Position numbers and translations under genes: made by a program | Notes under the pieces: generated by a model | Seen by the model: the letters and a program-made list of their open reading frames with translations, nothing else | The model's database searches: none | Told to the model about the DNA's origin: nothing | Assembly: GCF_026625785.1 (NCBI RefSeq) | Contig: NZ_CP113063.1 | Location: 3,596,001 to 3,660,000 of the forward strand | Source of the DNA: Gordonia sp. SL306 | Lineage (GTDB): Bacteria > Actinomycetota > Actinomycetes > Mycobacteriales > Mycobacteriaceae | Length of the DNA: 64,000 bases | Direction of reading: 5' to 3' | In this document: positions 61,628 through 64,000 of the stretch, piece by piece | Layout of the letters: each line of letters opens with the position of its first letter | Numbering within the stretch: the stretch's first letter is position 1

Positions 61628-64000
61628 GTGCCCTCGGGCGTCGATCCCTCCGACCTCGACGACCCCTTCGGTCTCGACGAGCTCCGGGCGGCCACGCTCG
61701 ACGCGTGGCGTAACTCACCGACAAGATTCGCCGAAGACGCTGCGGCCGAACGGGATCTGGTCACCGTCGGTTACCGGGACCGCCTGTTCATCGAACTCGC
61801 GGCCAACGCCGCGGATGCCGCCTCCGCTTCCGGTTCCCCGGGCCGGCTCGCCATCTGGCTCGACGGACGTGCGCTACACGTGGCCAACACGGGTGCCCCG
61901 CTGACCGTCGACGGCGTGCGGTCGCTGTTGTCGCTGAGGGTGTCGGCCAAGCGCGGTGATCTGGGACCACCGAGCGTCGGCCGGTTCGGGGTCGGCTTCA
62001 CCGCGACCGGCACCGTCGCCGATCGCATCGAGATCCGGTCCACGTCCGGGTCGTTCGTCGTCGATCGCGACCGGACCGCACAGGCTGCCCGCGACGCCGG
62101 GGTGGCCGTGTCGGGGTCCGACCACACGCCCTTGCTCCGACTGGCGTGGGCTCTCGACGCGACGCCGGTGCCCGACCACGACACCGAGATCATCCTGCAC
62201 CTGCGCGACGACGTCTCGGCCGACGCGCTGTTGGCGGCGGCCCGAGCGCAGGTCCCCGATCTGCTCCTGGAACTGGCGGGCCTGGACGAGATCGCGGTGT
62301 CCGGCTCGACGACGACGATCGACCGGGGGAAGCCGGCCGCGCACGCGCGGACCCGCCGGTTGACGATCACCGGGACGGCGGCGACCGACGGTGTGGTGCG
62401 GACCTGGATCGAGGCCGAGCGCGGCGGCACCCGATGGTTGATCGAGGCGGGGGAGTCGGGACCGCGACTCCTCGACAGGGAGGTGCTCAGAGCGCCGACC
62501 CCGACCGACATCGAGCTCTCGTTGCCTGCGCGATGCATCACCGACCTCCCGCTCACCCCCGACCGTCGACATCTGCATCCGAACGCCGACATAGCCACGG
62601 CGGCAACGGGTCACGCGGACCTGATGACGGGTGTGCCCGCGGCGTGGCGGCCGATGTTGATCCCCTCGCCGGCGCGGGCCCGCAACCGCGACGACGCGGC
62701 CCTGATCGAGGCCGTGCTCGGTGAACTCCGCGACAGGGCGTGGCTGCCGGCCGCCGAAGGGGCCGACCTGGTCCCATCCCGGGCAGTCGTTCTGCCAGAC
62801 CTGAGTGAGGATCTCGCCGCCGTGCTCGCCCCGGTCCTGGGGGATCTGGCCCACCCCGATATCTCCGAACGCCGCCATCTCGGCCGCCTGCGCGCGGTCG
62901 GCGTCGGCGAGATCGGGCTCGCCGACATCGCGGAGAGGCTGGTCGGCGTCGAACAAGATCCGGCGTGGTGGCGTGACCTGTATGCGGCGCTGTCGCCGTT
63001 CGTGACCACCGGGATCGACGCCGACGAACTCGGCGCGCTGCCGATCCCGCGCGCCGACGGCCGGATGAACATCGGTGCACGCGGGGTGTTCGTCGCCGAC
63101 GGCATCGACATCCCGATGCGCTGGATCCCGACCGTCGCGGCGGCCGCGCGACATCCGCTGGTGGAACGACTGGGCGCCGAGCCGATCTCGGTGGAGCACG
63201 TGCTCGCAGATCCGGCGTTGGCGCAACTTGTCGACGAGGCCGACGACGACGAACTCGTCGAGGTGGCCGACGAGGTCTTCGCGCTACTCGCCGCGGACAC
63301 CGCTGCGGCAGTGCCGGATCGGCTGTCGGGGCTGCCCGTGCCCGACCAGGACGGGGAGCTGCGTGCCGCCGACGAGCTCCTGCTGCCGGACAGTCCGTTG
63401 GCATCGGTGCTCGTCGACGATGCGCCGTTCGGTCTCGTGTCCGACGAACTGGTCCGTCGCGTCGGGCCCGACGTGCTGCGGCGGCTCGGCGTGGGCTGGG
63501 GTTTTCACGTCCTGGTCGACGATCTCCCGGTGGCGCCCGATCACGACCTGCCCGACGAGGAACAATGGTGGGACACCAACGACGATCCCCCGCAGAGGCT
63601 CTCGGCCGTACGCGATCTCGACCTCGTCGACCAGAACCGATGGCGCGACGCACTCACCCTCCTCGCCACCGACGACGCTGTCACACCGCTGCTCGCCGAC
63701 CGCGCCGGGTACACCGCCTGGTGGCTGCGCCACCACGCGCTGATCGACGGACATCCGCTGGGGTGGTACCGGGCGCCGTCGGATCTCACGGTCGAGGGGG
63801 TGCGCGATCCGCTGGATCATCCGCACGCCGACCTGTTCGCCGCGGCACTGGGCACCGACGACGTGGAATCGGCCACCGATGCCGGCACCGTGCTCGCCAG
63901 TCTCGGCGATCCGGGGCGTCAGATCGCCGCTGGTGTGGCGGGTACGGTCTACGCATCGGTCGTGCGGGCGTGCCGATCCGGCCTGTTCCAGGCGACAGAA
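61628..64000 (+). CDS. Sacsin-like GHKL ATP-binding protein, partial
   Basis: Open to the right edge (791 residues seen). The N-terminal GHKL ATPase motifs are clear: ELAANAADA (Bergerat N-box), then SVGRFGVGFTATGTV (G2 box). The rest is mixed alpha/beta with a repeated V/L-rich pattern, as in sacsin or Hsp90-like proteins. It is probably a molecular chaperone-like ATPase. The GTG at 61628 is 8 nt after the DUF3027 stop, so the two are cotranscribed. The C-terminus is missing. Confidence 0.78.
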   Translation, partial: MPSGVDPSDLDDPFGLDELRAATLDAWRNSPTRFAEDAAAERDLVTVGYRDRLFIELAANAADAASASGSPGRLAIWLDGRALHVANTGAPLTVDGVRSLLSLRVSAKRGDLGPPSVGRFGVGFTATGTVADRIEIRSTSGSFVVDRDRTAQAARDAGVAVSGSDHTPLLRLAWALDATPVPDHDTEIILHLRDDVSADALLAAARAQVPDLLLELAGLDEIAVSGSTTTIDRGKPAAHARTRRLTITGTAATDGVVRTWIEAERGGTRWLIEAGESGPRLLDREVLRAPTPTDIELSLPARCITDLPLTPDRRHLHPNADIATAATGHADLMTGVPAAWRPMLIPSPARARNRDDAALIEAVLGELRDRAWLPAAEGADLVPSRAVVLPDLSEDLAAVLAPVLGDLAHPDISERRHLGRLRAVGVGEIGLADIAERLVGVEQDPAWWRDLYAALSPFVTTGIDADELGALPIPRADGRMNIGARGVFVADGIDIPMRWIPTVAAAARHPLVERLGAEPISVEHVLADPALAQLVDEADDDELVEVADEVFALLAADTAAAVPDRLSGLPVPDQDGELRAADELLLPDSPLASVLVDDAPFGLVSDELVRRVGPDVLRRLGVGWGFHVLVDDLPVAPDHDLPDEEQWWDTNDDPPQRLSAVRDLDLVDQNRWRDALTLLATDDAVTPLLADRAGYTAWWLRHHALIDGHPLGWYRAPSDLTVEGVRDPLDHPHADLFAAALGTDDVESATDAGTVLASLGDPGRQIAAGVAGTVYASVVRACRSGLFQATE

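Overview
The window is high-GC actinobacterial DNA, most likely from Gordonia or a close relative in the Mycobacteriales. Evidence: a block near the right end has the same gene content and order that I recall for Mycobacterium tuberculosis Rv0858c-Rv0877 (dapC, XPB helicase, WYL-type partner, moaC-mog-moaE, rpfA, moaD-moaA, cspB, DUF2771, MFS, DUF3027). GTG starts are common, many genes overlap by ATGA or GTGA, and many genes look leaderless (a TANNNT box 5-8 nt before the start codon). F420-type, mycofactocin-type and MMPL proteins are also present. The species assignment is inference; no rRNA is present.

Region 1 (1-4412) is the end of an integrative element sitting against the 3' end of tRNA-Lys(TTT). 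It carries a primase-polymerase that runs off the left edge, four small tightly overlapping genes, an excisionase-like HTH protein, an unknown HTH-tailed protein and a tyrosine integrase. The integrase reading frame ends inside the tRNA gene. Region 2 (4572-6944) is host core: a NarL-type two-component pair and a tRNA Glu-Asp-Phe cluster closed by a hairpin terminator.

Region 3 (6960-18533) is an IclR regulator divergent from a ten-gene, tightly coupled catabolic operon: unknown protein, FGGY sugar kinase, PTE-family metallohydrolase, HAD phosphatase, MFS importer, SDR, split transketolase (two genes), GldA-type dehydrogenase and AMP-forming ligase. The set implies import, oxidation, phosphorylation and two-carbon transfer of a polyol or unusual sugar. 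The substrate cannot be read from sequence. Region 4 (18761-25215) is an alcohol-to-acyl-CoA module: GMC alcohol oxidoreductase, aldehyde dehydrogenase, a divergent PucR regulator and an acyl-CoA ligase.

Region 5 (25338-33692) is mixed: secreted alpha/beta hydrolase, membrane protein coupled to a Nudix hydrolase, YceI, membrane adenylate cyclase, SDR, secreted protein and an AlkB-like dioxygenase. Region 6 (33885-45220) holds an MMPL exporter with its TetR, a mycofactocin-type SDR, a TetR-FMO-GMC-ADC redox operon, a secreted beta-propeller, another TetR and an F420-type LLM oxidoreductase.

Region 7 (45349-64000) is conserved core: dapC, an LppU-like protein with a Pro-Tyr-Gly-Gln repeat, XPB and its partner, molybdenum cofactor genes split over two operons, rpfA under a c-di-AMP (ydaO) riboswitch with a perfect CRP/GlxR-type site upstream, cspB, and a sacsin-like GHKL ATPase cut by the right edge. 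The most unusual non-coding signals are a dispersed family of 21-bp-period tandem repeats (45231-45314 and 60528-60675, with a partial unit at 27082), a run of eight G-tracts (43378-43450), a CAATCCACCT box cluster (27113-27165) and the integrase/tRNA overlap.
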